Made by a program: the position numbers and the translations under genes | DNA from: JARBUG01 sp035628915 | GTDB taxonomy: Bacteria; Bacillota; Sulfobacillia; Symbiobacteriales; Symbiobacteriaceae | NCBI GenBank assembly: GCA_035628915.1 | Contig: DASPIW010000032.1 | Coordinates: 1 to 64,000, forward strand | Length of the DNA: 64,000 nucleotides | Reading direction: 5' to 3' | Shown here: piece by piece, positions 6,999 to 14,760 of the stretch | Layout: every line of letters begins with the position of its first letter | Numbering within the stretch: the stretch's first letter is position 1 | Notes under the pieces: model-generated | The model's input: the letters and a program-made list of their open reading frames with translations, nothing else | Told to the model about the DNA's origin: nothing | The model's database searches: none

Positions 6999-8309
6999 TC
7001 AGGGCGCTGACTTGGGTGGAGGAGGCGGCGGCTTGGGGCGGCTCCCGCCCGGGGGCTGGGGCTTGGGGCCGCTGCCGCCCGGAGGCGGGGGCGGCGGCTT
7101 GGGGCCGCTGTCACCGGGGGGCGGAGGCGGCGGCTTGGGGCCGCTGTCACCGGGAGGTGGCGGTGGCGGAACGGGGGCGCCCGGACCGGGGCCCGGCGCC
7201 GGCCCGCAGGGCTTACCAGGCTCGCACGGCGCCGGGGGCGGGCCGCCGTCGCCGGGAGGCGGGGGAACGGGGGCGCCCGGGCCGGGGCCCGGCGCCGGCC
7301 CGCAAGGCCGGCCGGGCTCGCACTCCGGCCGCGCCCCGAACAGCCGCTTGGCGTCCTGCTCTGTGATCACTTTCCCATCGGGCAGGCGGAACGTACCGTT
7401 CTCCTGCTTCTCCAAGACCGGAGGAGCTGTCGGTTTAGACGGCGGAGGGGGCGGCGGGGCGAAGCGGCCCTTCGCCTGCTCGGGCGACAGCACCGTTCCG
7501 TCGGGCAGCTTCAATCCGCCGTCGGGCAACTGCTCGGCGCCCTCCGGGCGCTCGTCCCGAACGGGGCGCCCAAGCATCTGGCCAATTTCCTGACGTGTCA
7601 GTACCTTACCGTCCGGAAGTCTGACACTGCCATCCTTCTCCACAATAGACCCAGGGGGGAGGGGTGCGCGAGGCCCAGGGGGCATTCCCGCCGGGGGCTG
7701 CCCGACCGGAGGTTGCCCAACCGGAGGCTGTCCAACGGGAGGCTGTCCAACCGGAGGCTGCCCGAAAGGAGGCTGCCCGACAGGACCCTGCGCAGGCTTC
7801 ATAATTGTCCCGTCCGGCAGCTTGAGCGCTCCATCCTCCGTAACTTCAGCGCCGGGCGGCAGCGGCGGAGCCGTGCCTTCCTCGCGCACCAACGAGATCG
7901 TGGATGTCTCCGGATCCCAATCCACCTTCACGCCGAACGCTTCAGCGATGAACCGGACGGGAAGCATCGTCCGCCCTTCCACAACCTTGGCGGCGACATC
8001 CAACTCGACGATTTCGCCGTCCACAGTCACCAGATTGGAGTCGATCGGCACGCGGATCACTTTCTCACCCATCCGTAACACTGCCGTGTTGTTCTCAGCG
8101 TCCCACTCCACTTCGGCGCCCAGGCTGTTTGCCAGCGCCCGGAGCGGAAGCAGGGTCCGGCCGTCCACAACGACAGGCTTGACTTCGGCCTCGATGGTGT
8201 ACCCGTCGAGCACCAGGGACGGTGGCGGAGGGTCTTCTGCGGCGGCGCCGGCCGGAATTATGATCAGGACCCACATGATGCCGACCAGGCTGATCAGATA
8301 GCGCTTCAA
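6999..8309 (-). CDS. Secreted protein: copper-amine-oxidase N-terminal domain plus Pro-rich LPDG repeats
   Basis: 436 residues from a TTG start (LKRYLIS...) with an ideal GGAGG 7 nt upstream. A signal peptide ending near AGAAA is followed by two copper-amine-oxidase-N type motifs (VVDGRTLLPLRAL and VVEGRTMLPVRFI), a fold used as an envelope-binding module and not as a catalyst. Then come four LPDG motifs (LKLPDGT, VRLPDGK, LKLPDGT, FRLPDGK) separated by Pro/Gly linkers: a GQPPV tandem array and PPPPPPGDSGPK repeats at the end. Probably exported and bound at the cell or spore surface. The function of the LPDG unit is unknown to me. Confidence 0.75.
   Translation of the reverse strand: MKRYLISLVGIMWVLIIIPAGAAAEDPPPPSLVLDGYTIEAEVKPVVVDGRTLLPLRALANSLGAEVEWDAENNTAVLRMGEKVIRVPIDSNLVTVDGEIVELDVAAKVVEGRTMLPVRFIAEAFGVKVDWDPETSTISLVREEGTAPPLPPGAEVTEDGALKLPDGTIMKPAQGPVGQPPFGQPPVGQPPVGQPPVGQPPVGQPPAGMPPGPRAPLPPGSIVEKDGSVRLPDGKVLTRQEIGQMLGRPVRDERPEGAEQLPDGGLKLPDGTVLSPEQAKGRFAPPPPPPSKPTAPPVLEKQENGTFRLPDGKVITEQDAKRLFGARPECEPGRPCGPAPGPGPGAPVPPPPGDGGPPPAPCEPGKPCGPAPGPGPGAPVPPPPPPGDSGPKPPPPPPGDSGPKPPPPPPGGSGPKPQPPGGSRPKPPPPPPKSAP
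7687..7791 (-). repeat. 15-bp tandem repeats encoding GQPPV
   Basis: Seven consecutive 15-bp units (for example CCAACCGGAGGCTGT on the plus strand), five close to identical and the outer two degenerate, inside the Pro-rich linker of the gene above. A likely site of length variation between strains. Confidence 0.8.
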
Positions 8310-8339
8310 TGTACCACCTCCAAAGCCATTCTTGGATAC

Positions 8340-8367
8340 ATTATACATGAAGCATAAGTATTGCCAA
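8340..8367 (-). promoter_or_regulatory. Sigma-A-like promoter for the repeat protein
   Basis: Minus strand TTGGCA (8367-8362), 16-nt spacer, TATAAT (8345-8340); predicted transcript start about 24 nt before the TTG start codon. Confidence 0.65.
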
Positions 8368-8442
8368 GGATAGATAATAGTGTTCCCTGCTAACATCCAA
8401 GGGAAGATCAGTGGCTGCCCCGACGGAGGCGGTCACACTTCG

Positions 8443-9460
8443 CTATATCTCGCCGATGATCTCTCCGGCGGCCCGCTCCCGCTCGGCGCCGGCGAAGCGC
8501 GTGTACTGGCCGACTTTCCAATAGGAGTAGGATCCGCGGGTCCAAGGATCACCCTTCCAATAATCGACGGTGGCTCGGCCGTTCACCGGTTGGCAGTGCC
8601 CGGAAGCACAGGCTTAAGCTGCTGCAGGAACTGCCGGGCCCGGTCGGCGGGCGTGCCGCTGCCAAAACCGGCGCCGTAATGGCCGCCCGTATAGTTGACC
8701 AGAATCCCGGACTGCCCGGGCTGGGCCCGGGTTACCTCCCACGAGCACTGGTAGCCCGTATCGGCGTGAGATTCACCGTTGCAGCAGAGGTCCGCCCACA
8801 CCCGGTCGGTCAACTGCACATTCAGCTTGGTGTTGGTCCCCATGGGCAGTTCGGCGATGGCCGTCTGCTTCAGAGGCGAGAAACCGGCCCGGCTGTATTC
8901 AACCGCCGTGCGCAGGACGGAGAAGGGCACCGTCAGCACCACATGGTCAAACACCAGGTCCTGGGAAGCCCCGCCGCTGCGCACCGTCAGTGTAAGCCGG
9001 CCACCGTCGTTCCGCCGGATCGCCTCCAGCCGCACGCCCGTCTCAATCTGACCTGACGAGCTGCCGCCAATCCGGCGACGATTCGATCATTGCCGCCCTG
9101 CTGTATCCCAATTAATACAGGAGGTTAAGCGCACTCTGTTCAGCGCTCGCGGCGCCGAATTCAATGGTATAAGCCACATCCAGCAGGCGGCCCAGCCGGG
9201 AGGTCGTCCCACCGGGCACCGACTCCTCGATCCAGTCGGCAATCGACATATGGTCAGTTCCCGTCCCCGCCGGGTGGAGCGGTTGTACAAGGTCGGACAC
9301 CCCGCCTCGGACAGATCCCGGTGGAGCTTATGCCAGATGGCTTTCAGGTCGCTTGTCGCCTCGGCGGCCGTGTCGATCCGGCCGTCATTGTAATGGGCGG
9401 GATCCGTGCCCTGGGGCTCGGCCTGAATGGCCAGCTGCAAACCCAGCTCGTGGCACAATT
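8443..9460 (-). pseudogene. Decayed flavin amine oxidase (monoamine oxidase family)
   Basis: Read right to left, homologous pieces lie in several frames: CHELGLQLAIQAEPQG (from 9458), IADWIEESVPGG (about 9250), a long run from GVRLEAIRRN to LKPVLPG (9050-8585) and, after a frameshift, VNGRATVDYWKGDPWTRGSY ending at a TAG at 8443. At least three frame breaks are needed. The N-terminal FAD-binding part is missing. Near the C-terminus RFAGAE runs straight into RERAAGEII, so the usual FAGEHTS...GYLNGA segment has been lost by internal deletion. An intact enzyme would oxidise an amine with FAD. Certainly non-functional. Confidence 0.8.
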
Positions 9461-9592
9461 GCCGGCTCGGGTACCGGCTTCATGCATGAGGCCTTCGACC
9501 AGGACGATCCCGCCCGCTTTACCCGCCCCTGGTTCGCCTGGGCCCACACGCTCTTCGCGGAACTGCTGCTTCGGACTTATGGCGAAGGGTGA
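9461..9592 (+). pseudogene. 3' remnant of a GH125-like exo-alpha-mannosidase gene
   Basis: The plus frame ending TGA 9590-9592 reads GTGFMHEAFDQDDPARFTRP, then WFAWAHTLFAELLLRTYG. This matches the conserved C-terminus of GH125 (DUF1237) exo-alpha-1,6-mannosidases (consensus GTGFMHE.F..DDP..FTRPWFAWAN.LF.EL). Only ~44 codons remain; upstream the sequence switches abruptly to the antisense amine oxidase remnant, so both genes were cut at one junction near 9460. No function remains. Confidence 0.7.
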
Positions 9593-10128
9593 CCCCCCGC
9601 CAGTGCCCCGGCCAGGGCGTACAAAATGGCAGGGGGCAGCAGCCCAACGATTGCCGCGAGGATCAACTTGCCCCAGCCCATGCCCGAAGCTCCGGCCAGA
9701 ATGGCAACGGATTCGGCCACAATCGGGACCGGGCGGGTGATGACCACCGCCAGCGCTCCCCACCGCGCGAGCAGGCGCTCAGCCTGCTCGCGTTCCGCGT
9801 CCGTAACGAACCGGGCCAGCAGGGCGCCGCCCCGACGCCCAATCGCGAAGCCGCACAGGGCGCCGCCCAGCCCCCCGGCCAGGGAGAGCGCGGCCCCGAG
9901 CCATACGCCGAAGCGCGCCCCGTGGGCCACCATGACCAGGCTGGAGGGGACGGGCAGCAGTACGTCGGCAATCAGCAGGCCCACGCCCGCCGCAGCCGCC
10001 CCCGGACCGCCCCGCGCCAACCAGGGCGTGGGATCGGACAGAATCCGGATGCCCAGCCCATCTACGGCGAAAAAGATCGCCAGCAGCACCCCGGCCAGCG
10101 CCGCCAGCGCCATCAGCAGCCGCTTCAT
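9577..10128 (-). CDS. VTT/DedA-like membrane protein
   Basis: 183 residues. An N-terminal membrane segment (LLMALAALAGVLLAIFFAVD) is followed by the SNARE-associated/VTT core: LLIADVLLPVPSSLVMVAHG, GGALCGFAIGRRGG and VVITRPVPIVAESVAILAG. The acidic residue after the proline-arginine pair and the re-entrant glycine-rich segments fit the family, whose members include lipid scramblases. ATG 10128 is used; a GTG one codon upstream has the better GGAGG spacing. It converges on, and by 16 bases overlaps, the GH125 remnant. Confidence 0.8.
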   Translation of the reverse strand: MKRLLMALAALAGVLLAIFFAVDGLGIRILSDPTPWLARGGPGAAAAGVGLLIADVLLPVPSSLVMVAHGARFGVWLGAALSLAGGLGGALCGFAIGRRGGALLARFVTDAEREQAERLLARWGALAVVITRPVPIVAESVAILAGASGMGWGKLILAAIVGLLPPAILYALAGALAGGHPSP

Positions 10129-10260
10129 CACTATGCCACCTCCATCTCCCCACATCTATTCCGGCACTGGCCCCCCGCACGCCATTGTCACGGGGGATTG
10201 ACTTTTCAGATGGCGTAGGACAAGCTGGGTTTACATATCTCATTAATGGTGGTAGCAATC

Positions 10261-11145
10261 ATGAAGCGGTTCATTGTTGGATACGGAGCGGCGCTGGCCT
10301 CTGCCGCTCTGGTCGGGTTCTTCACCGTGCTCAACAAGTGGCTGATGACCGAGCAGGTTCCCGCGCTCACGGCGGGCGCCTTGACCTACACGGCGGCGGG
10401 GCTGGCATTGCTGCCCTGGGCGCTGAGGGCAGGCGGACTCCATTTTCGGCGCCCGGGGATTTTGGCGCTCTGGCTGCTGGCCGGCTCCGTACTCGGCCCC
10501 AGCCTCTACTTCCTGGGCCTCAAGCTTACATCCGGCCTCCAGGGCGTGCTGATGATCAACATGGAGGCGGTCTTCACGGCGCTGCTGGCCTTCGCACTCT
10601 TTCGTGAGCGGCTGACGCCGTGGGCCGTGGTCGCCGGCCTGGCAGTGCTGGCCGGCGGGCTGTGGCTCTCCTGGCCGGCCCGGGGCGCCAGCCTGCTCGC
10701 GGGTGACGCGTTGGGCAACCTGCTCATTGCCCTGGGGTACCTGGGCTGGGGTACGGAGAACAACCTGGGCCGGCTGCTGGGACAGGATATTCCGACGGTG
10801 ACGCTCGTGTCACTCAAGGCACTGGTGGCCGGTGCCGTCATGGCCCTGCTGGCCCTGGCTTCGGGCCAGCCGCTGGCCGTCGCCTGGCGGGTGGTGCCCG
10901 GCATTGTGGCCAGCGGCGCGTTCTCCCTCGGCCTTTCGCTGGCCTTCTTCTATGCGGCCATGCGGCACATCGGGGCGGGGCGGACCGGGTTGATCTCATC
11001 CACCTCGACCCTGTGGGGGGTAGTCAGCGCTCTTCTGCTCCTGCACGAGTCCCTGACGGCCAAAATCGCGGGCGCAGGTTTGCTCATGCTGGCCGGCCTG
11101 GCCCTCTTTGCCTGGGAGAGCAGGCAGCGGGAGGGGCACGGGTAG
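10261..11145 (+). CDS. EamA/DMT family transporter
   Basis: 294 residues with ten predicted membrane segments arranged as two EamA repeats (first from ~10 to 135, second from ~150 to 285). Typical motifs include GFFTVLNKWLM at the start, LMINMEAVFTALLAF in repeat one and SSTSTLWGVVSALLLLHESL in repeat two. Family role: export or import of small metabolites at the cytoplasmic membrane. ATG 10261 has a GGTGG at good distance; ATG 10246 is in frame but poorly spaced. Single gene followed by a strong terminator. Substrate unknown. Confidence 0.85.
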   Translation: MKRFIVGYGAALASAALVGFFTVLNKWLMTEQVPALTAGALTYTAAGLALLPWALRAGGLHFRRPGILALWLLAGSVLGPSLYFLGLKLTSGLQGVLMINMEAVFTALLAFALFRERLTPWAVVAGLAVLAGGLWLSWPARGASLLAGDALGNLLIALGYLGWGTENNLGRLLGQDIPTVTLVSLKALVAGAVMALLALASGQPLAVAWRVVPGIVASGAFSLGLSLAFFYAAMRHIGAGRTGLISSTSTLWGVVSALLLLHESLTAKIAGAGLLMLAGLALFAWESRQREGHG

Positions 11146-11197
11146 ACCCGATTCCGGCCATGGAATTACCGGAGCGATCCCTCGGATGGGGTTGCGA

Positions 11198-11241
11198 CAG
11201 AAAATGGAAGGTGAGGCTTGGCATACACCTTCCATTTTCTG
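11198..11241. repeat. 16-bp perfect inverted repeat
   Basis: CAGAAAATGGAAGGTG (11198-11213) and its exact complement CACCTTCCATTTTCTG (11226-11241) with a 12-nt loop. It is AT-richer than its surroundings and lies between the EamA stop and the true terminator. No T tract follows, so it may be an mRNA 3' structure or a small inserted palindrome. Confidence 0.7.
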
Positions 11242-11331
11242 TTCGAAACCAGTCCGGTGCGAGGCTGCAGCCTCCAGTTACCTAACCGCGTGGCGGATCA
11301 TTGCATGCCCAACTTGCACCGCCAACAACAG

Positions 11332-11365
11332 CAAGAGCACCCCGGACCCGGGGTGCTCTTGTTTT
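11332..11365 (+). terminator. Strong rho-independent terminator
   Basis: CAAGAGCACCCCG / CGGGGTGCTCTTG, 13-bp perfect stem, GACC loop, followed by TTTT. It ends the EamA gene and probably also the small minus-strand lipoprotein gene. Confidence 0.9.
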
Positions 11366-11372
11366 GCACTGA

Positions 11373-11480
11373 CTAATGGGCGTAACGGATATCCACGGTG
11401 TCGATCCTTCGCGAGCGTGGATTGCCGCAGGCGGTGAGAAGTGCCATGAGAGCGAGGGCCACCGCGCTCAACACTCGCAT
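11373..11480 (-). CDS. Very small candidate lipoprotein
   Basis: 35 residues: MRVLSAVALALMALLTACGN, then PRSRRIDTVDIRYAH. The first 18 residues form a perfect signal peptide with lipobox LTAC, leaving a mature lipopeptide of 18 residues. Another start (GTG 11486) is two codons upstream. Ribosome site is weak. It may be a real small lipoprotein or the 5' end of a longer gene cut short. It ends next to the bidirectional terminator at 11332-11361, which favours a real transcript. No family recognised. Confidence 0.4.
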   Translation of the reverse strand: MRVLSAVALALMALLTACGNPRSRRIDTVDIRYAH

Positions 11481-11629
11481 TTTCACCGAAACCGCCACTT
11501 CACTCAACTCAAAATACTATGTATGGAAACTAGATATGTCGGATGGTGTAATTTCAAGGATTGATATTTACTGGCAACATCCTGTATCATTACCATATCC
11601 CTCAACTCAGAAAAGGGAGCGAACTCACA

Positions 11630-13498
11630 GTGAGAATCACTATCGGCACGAAGCTATTTGCAGGCTTCCTGGTTATGGTGCTGCTGATGCTGTCACTGGG
11701 CCTCGCGTCATACATAGGCCTGGGCGCCCTGACCCGGGCAGTGGATGAGCAGGCGGCCGTCGGGCAGCATGCCGCAAGAATCACCGATATCTCCCTTGCT
11801 GTTGAATCATTGGGGCGGATTCCTGGCAATTATCTGATCAGCGGTAACAAAGACGAGGCCCAGCGGTATGCCGCGGCGACTGCCGACATTCAAAGCAAGG
11901 TGGCCGAAGCGCGCAGTTCGGCGGAGAAAGAACAAATAAACGACGAAGTCGCCGCCTGGGACCGCTTGCAGGGCCACCTCGTCGAAATGAATCGCATCGC
12001 GGGCCTGGTCTTCTCCCTGGAGAATCCGGCGAACAACCCTCAGGCGGCGGCCTTCAACCAGACCATGGAACTCGAAAACGAACAAATGGAGCGGGTGCTG
12101 ACCAAGATCCGCAGTGCACAGTTGGCCCACTCGGAGGAGCATCGCAAGGCCGCATCTGGATTGGCCGCCAAGCTGAAGCTGGGCATGATGGTCGTCATCG
12201 GCGGTGCAACGCTGGTCGGCCTGGTCATCTCTTCGCTGATCGGCTCGGGCATCTCCCGGTCGATCCGCCGGATCGGTAATGCTGCCAATCGGCTTGCTAC
12301 GGGCGACCTGACCATGGATCCGCTGCCTGCCAAGGGCCGGGATGAACTGGGCGATCTGGCCCGCGCCTTCAATACCATGGTAATTGACCTGCGCCGATTG
12401 GTCGAGCGCGTGACCGGCTCCGCCCATACCGTCGACGAATCCGTCCGGCAGCTGTCAGAGCAGACCGGTCAGATCACCACCGTGATTTCCGAAGTTGCCC
12501 GGGCAGCCGGTGACGTAGCCGGGGTGACAGCGAACCAGTCCCGGGCGGTGGAAGAGGCGACGGAAATGGTCCAGCAGCTGCGCGACGCCATCGCCCAGAT
12601 TGCCGCCGGCGCCTGCGACCAGGCGGCCAACACACAGGGCAGCGTCGACGCAGTGCGGAGTATGGTTGCGACCATCGAACATGTGGTGGAAAAGGCCGGC
12701 CAGGTGGCTGTGGCGTCCGGCAAAGCGACGGCATCCGCCACCGAAGGGCGCCGTGTTGTGCAGGAGACGGTCGACGGCATCAGCCGGGTGCGGAACATGG
12801 TGCTCGATACGGCGGAGCAGCTGCACCACCTCGGACAGCTCTCCGGGCAGATTGGCGATATTACGCTGGCGATAACGGGCATCGCCGATCAGACGAACCT
12901 GCTGGCGCTCAACGCTGCCATTGAAGCAGCCCGGGCCGGCGACCAGGGCCGGGGGTTCGCCGTCGTCGCCGAAGAAGTGCGGAAGCTGGCTGAGCGGGCC
13001 GGCAAGTCAGCGGGCGACATTGAGAAGCTGATCGGGGACATTCAGCAGGGCATGACGCGGGCCGTGCGGTCGATGGAGCAGGGGACCGCAGAGGTCGAGG
13101 ACGGGTTCCGCCGGTCATCGCTGGCGGGCGACGCGCTCGACGAGGTCCTGCGTGTGATTGCCCAGGCGGCGGCGGAAGCCGAAGAGATCTCCGTCGCATC
13201 GCAGCAGATCGCAGCGGCGAGCCGCGAAGTGATGGCCGCCACCGATTCGGTGGCAGCAGTCACGGAAGAGAACACGGCAGCCACCGAAGAGATGGAGGCG
13301 TCCGCCAGCGAAGTGAGCGGTCGCATCGCGAAGGTGGCGGAGGCGGCGGAAGGGAACGCTTCCGCGGCCCAGCACGTATCGGCTGCCGCCGAGGAGCTGT
13401 CAGCGACCGCCGACCAGGTTGCTGCTTCCTCCCAGCGCCTGTCGGAGCTGTCGCAGCAAATGCGGGAGCACATTTCGGGCTTCCGGGTTCAGAGTTGA
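11630..13498 (+). CDS. Methyl-accepting chemotaxis protein
   Basis: 622 residues from GTG 11630 (VRITIGTKLFAGF), with GGGAG about 10 nt upstream. TM1 ~8-30, an extracytoplasmic helical sensor of ~150 residues (four-helix-bundle type), TM2 ~185-208, HAMP ~210-265 (SRSIRRIGNAANRLATGDL), then a long coiled-coil signalling domain. The hairpin tip shows ITGIADQTNLLALNAAIEAA followed by GRGFAVVAEEVRKLAE. Role: binds a signal outside and controls CheA through CheW. No che genes are nearby, so it is an orphan receptor; ligand unknown. Confidence 0.93.
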   Translation: MRITIGTKLFAGFLVMVLLMLSLGLASYIGLGALTRAVDEQAAVGQHAARITDISLAVESLGRIPGNYLISGNKDEAQRYAAATADIQSKVAEARSSAEKEQINDEVAAWDRLQGHLVEMNRIAGLVFSLENPANNPQAAAFNQTMELENEQMERVLTKIRSAQLAHSEEHRKAASGLAAKLKLGMMVVIGGATLVGLVISSLIGSGISRSIRRIGNAANRLATGDLTMDPLPAKGRDELGDLARAFNTMVIDLRRLVERVTGSAHTVDESVRQLSEQTGQITTVISEVARAAGDVAGVTANQSRAVEEATEMVQQLRDAIAQIAAGACDQAANTQGSVDAVRSMVATIEHVVEKAGQVAVASGKATASATEGRRVVQETVDGISRVRNMVLDTAEQLHHLGQLSGQIGDITLAITGIADQTNLLALNAAIEAARAGDQGRGFAVVAEEVRKLAERAGKSAGDIEKLIGDIQQGMTRAVRSMEQGTAEVEDGFRRSSLAGDALDEVLRVIAQAAAEAEEISVASQQIAAASREVMAATDSVAAVTEENTAATEEMEASASEVSGRIAKVAEAAEGNASAAQHVSAAAEELSATADQVAASSQRLSELSQQMREHISGFRVQS

Positions 13499-13501
13499 AT
13501 C

Positions 13502-13544
13502 AAGGGTGATGGCGAGCGCAGATGCTCACCATCACCCTTTCTTT
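13502..13544. terminator. Bidirectional terminator between convergent genes
   Basis: AAGGGTGATGGcGAGC pairs with GCTCaCCATCACCCTT (one mismatch), GCAGAT loop, then TTCTTT. It serves the chemoreceptor and the convergent dehydrogenase. Confidence 0.8.
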
Positions 13545-14760
13545 AGTACCGGAACGCCACCTTTACCGAGTGTGCCCCCTTCTTGTCGGAGGCCACAGCA
13601 AGGGCTTCTTTGTACTGATTGATGGGGAACGTGTGCGTCAGCAGTCCCTTCGTGCTGACCCTGCCCTGCTCGATCAGCTGCATGCCCAGTTCGTATGTAC
13701 GCAGACGCCGGCCGTCGTACTCTTCTGTACTGCAGTAGACAACCCCGGCCACGGTAATCTCCTTTAGCCACATGGGCGTCCAGTCGACCCCGGACGGCAG
13801 GGAGGCGAGACCCACCAGCACCATCTTCCCGGCGGGCGCCGTGAAGCGGAGCGAATCGTCAAGCGATGTGTCCGAGCCGACGCAGTCGTAGACCATATTG
13901 AAGCCGCCCTGCACGATCCGCTTGCCGAGAATCGGCTTGAGCAGTTCCCCGTCGCAGATCTCGGCGAGGCCGGCGAAGTAATCGCCCCGCCCCAGGAGCA
14001 CCCTGTCAGCGCCCTGCTGCTTTGCCAGCTCGGCCTGGAATGGGTAGCGGGCCAGCAGGGTGATCCGGGCTTTAGAGCCCAGGGCCCGCAGACAGGCCAC
14101 CACCAGCAGTCCGATGATGCCGCCGCCGATGATCAGCACCTGGTCGCTGTCCTTTGGGAAGTGGCGCATGACCGGGTGCAGGGCGGAAGCCAGCGGGTCG
14201 ATCAAAATGGCGTCCTCGTCGCTGACGCGGTCAGGCACCCGGATCAGCTGCGAGCGGTGGGCGACGTAGTATTCGCCCCAGCTGCCGCCGGTGGATTGGC
14301 ACAGCCCGATCGACATGCCGGGCTTGACCGTTCCCTTGTTGAAGTTGGTGCAGGTGGAGTAGTCTCCCCGGGCGCAGGAAGGGCAGGGCTCGGCGATGCC
14401 CCGAGTGGCGCAGGCGAGCACCGGGTCGGCCACCACCCGGTCGCCGGGGGCGAAGTCCGTAACGCCCTGGCCTGCTTCCACAATCGTGCCGAGGTTTTCA
14501 TGACCCACCACGAACGGCATCGACGCAAATGGCGAAGCCGAAGGCGAGTCGTGCAAAAAGACCATGTTCAGATCACTGCCGCAGATGCCGCCGTAGCGCG
14601 TGCGGATCTTCACCCAATCCGGGCCCGGCAGGGCCGGTTCGGGCATCTCCCGAAACCGGACCCCTGACAGCGGCCCGAAGAAGAGGCGCCGGTTGAGGCG
14701 CCCCAGCACCTTCATCATCACGTAGGTAAACGCACCGACTTCAAACTCCACGGCTTTCAT
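13543..14760 (-). CDS. Zinc-dependent MDR alcohol/threonine dehydrogenase-like protein
   Basis: 405 residues. GROES-like half: catalytic zinc Cys in YGGICGSD, His-Glu in VVGHEN, and a structural-zinc loop whose cysteines are spread through CATRGIAEPCPSCARGDYSTC. Rossmann half: VLIIGGGIIGLLVV, then VYDCVGSDTSLDD. It carries an unusual ~40-residue N-terminal lead (MKAVEFEVGAFTYVMMKVLG). The start overlaps the stop of the upstream PLP-enzyme gene (TAATG), with GGAGG 7 nt before it. The pairing resembles kbl-tdh for threonine breakdown, but the N-terminus is atypical of TDH; reduction of a 2-amino-ketone product is an alternative. Confidence 0.82.
   Translation of the reverse strand: MKAVEFEVGAFTYVMMKVLGRLNRRLFFGPLSGVRFREMPEPALPGPDWVKIRTRYGGICGSDLNMVFLHDSPSASPFASMPFVVGHENLGTIVEAGQGVTDFAPGDRVVADPVLACATRGIAEPCPSCARGDYSTCTNFNKGTVKPGMSIGLCQSTGGSWGEYYVAHRSQLIRVPDRVSDEDAILIDPLASALHPVMRHFPKDSDQVLIIGGGIIGLLVVACLRALGSKARITLLARYPFQAELAKQQGADRVLLGRGDYFAGLAEICDGELLKPILGKRIVQGGFNMVYDCVGSDTSLDDSLRFTAPAGKMVLVGLASLPSGVDWTPMWLKEITVAGVVYCSTEEYDGRRLRTYELGMQLIEQGRVSTKGLLTHTFPINQYKEALAVASDKKGAHSVKVAFRY

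Noticed and set aside
7000..7345. GC-rich repeats as a possible origin or structured RNA
   Set aside because: They are codon-level repeats of a Pro/Gly tail (PPPPPPGDSGPK) in a supported gene.
7687..7791. Regular short repeats as a possible CRISPR array
   Set aside because: Units are contiguous 15-mers with no spacers and encode GQPPV in frame.
10198..10236. TTGACT as -35 of the EamA gene
   Set aside because: No acceptable -10 at 15-19 nt; the nearest TA-rich hexamer is too far.
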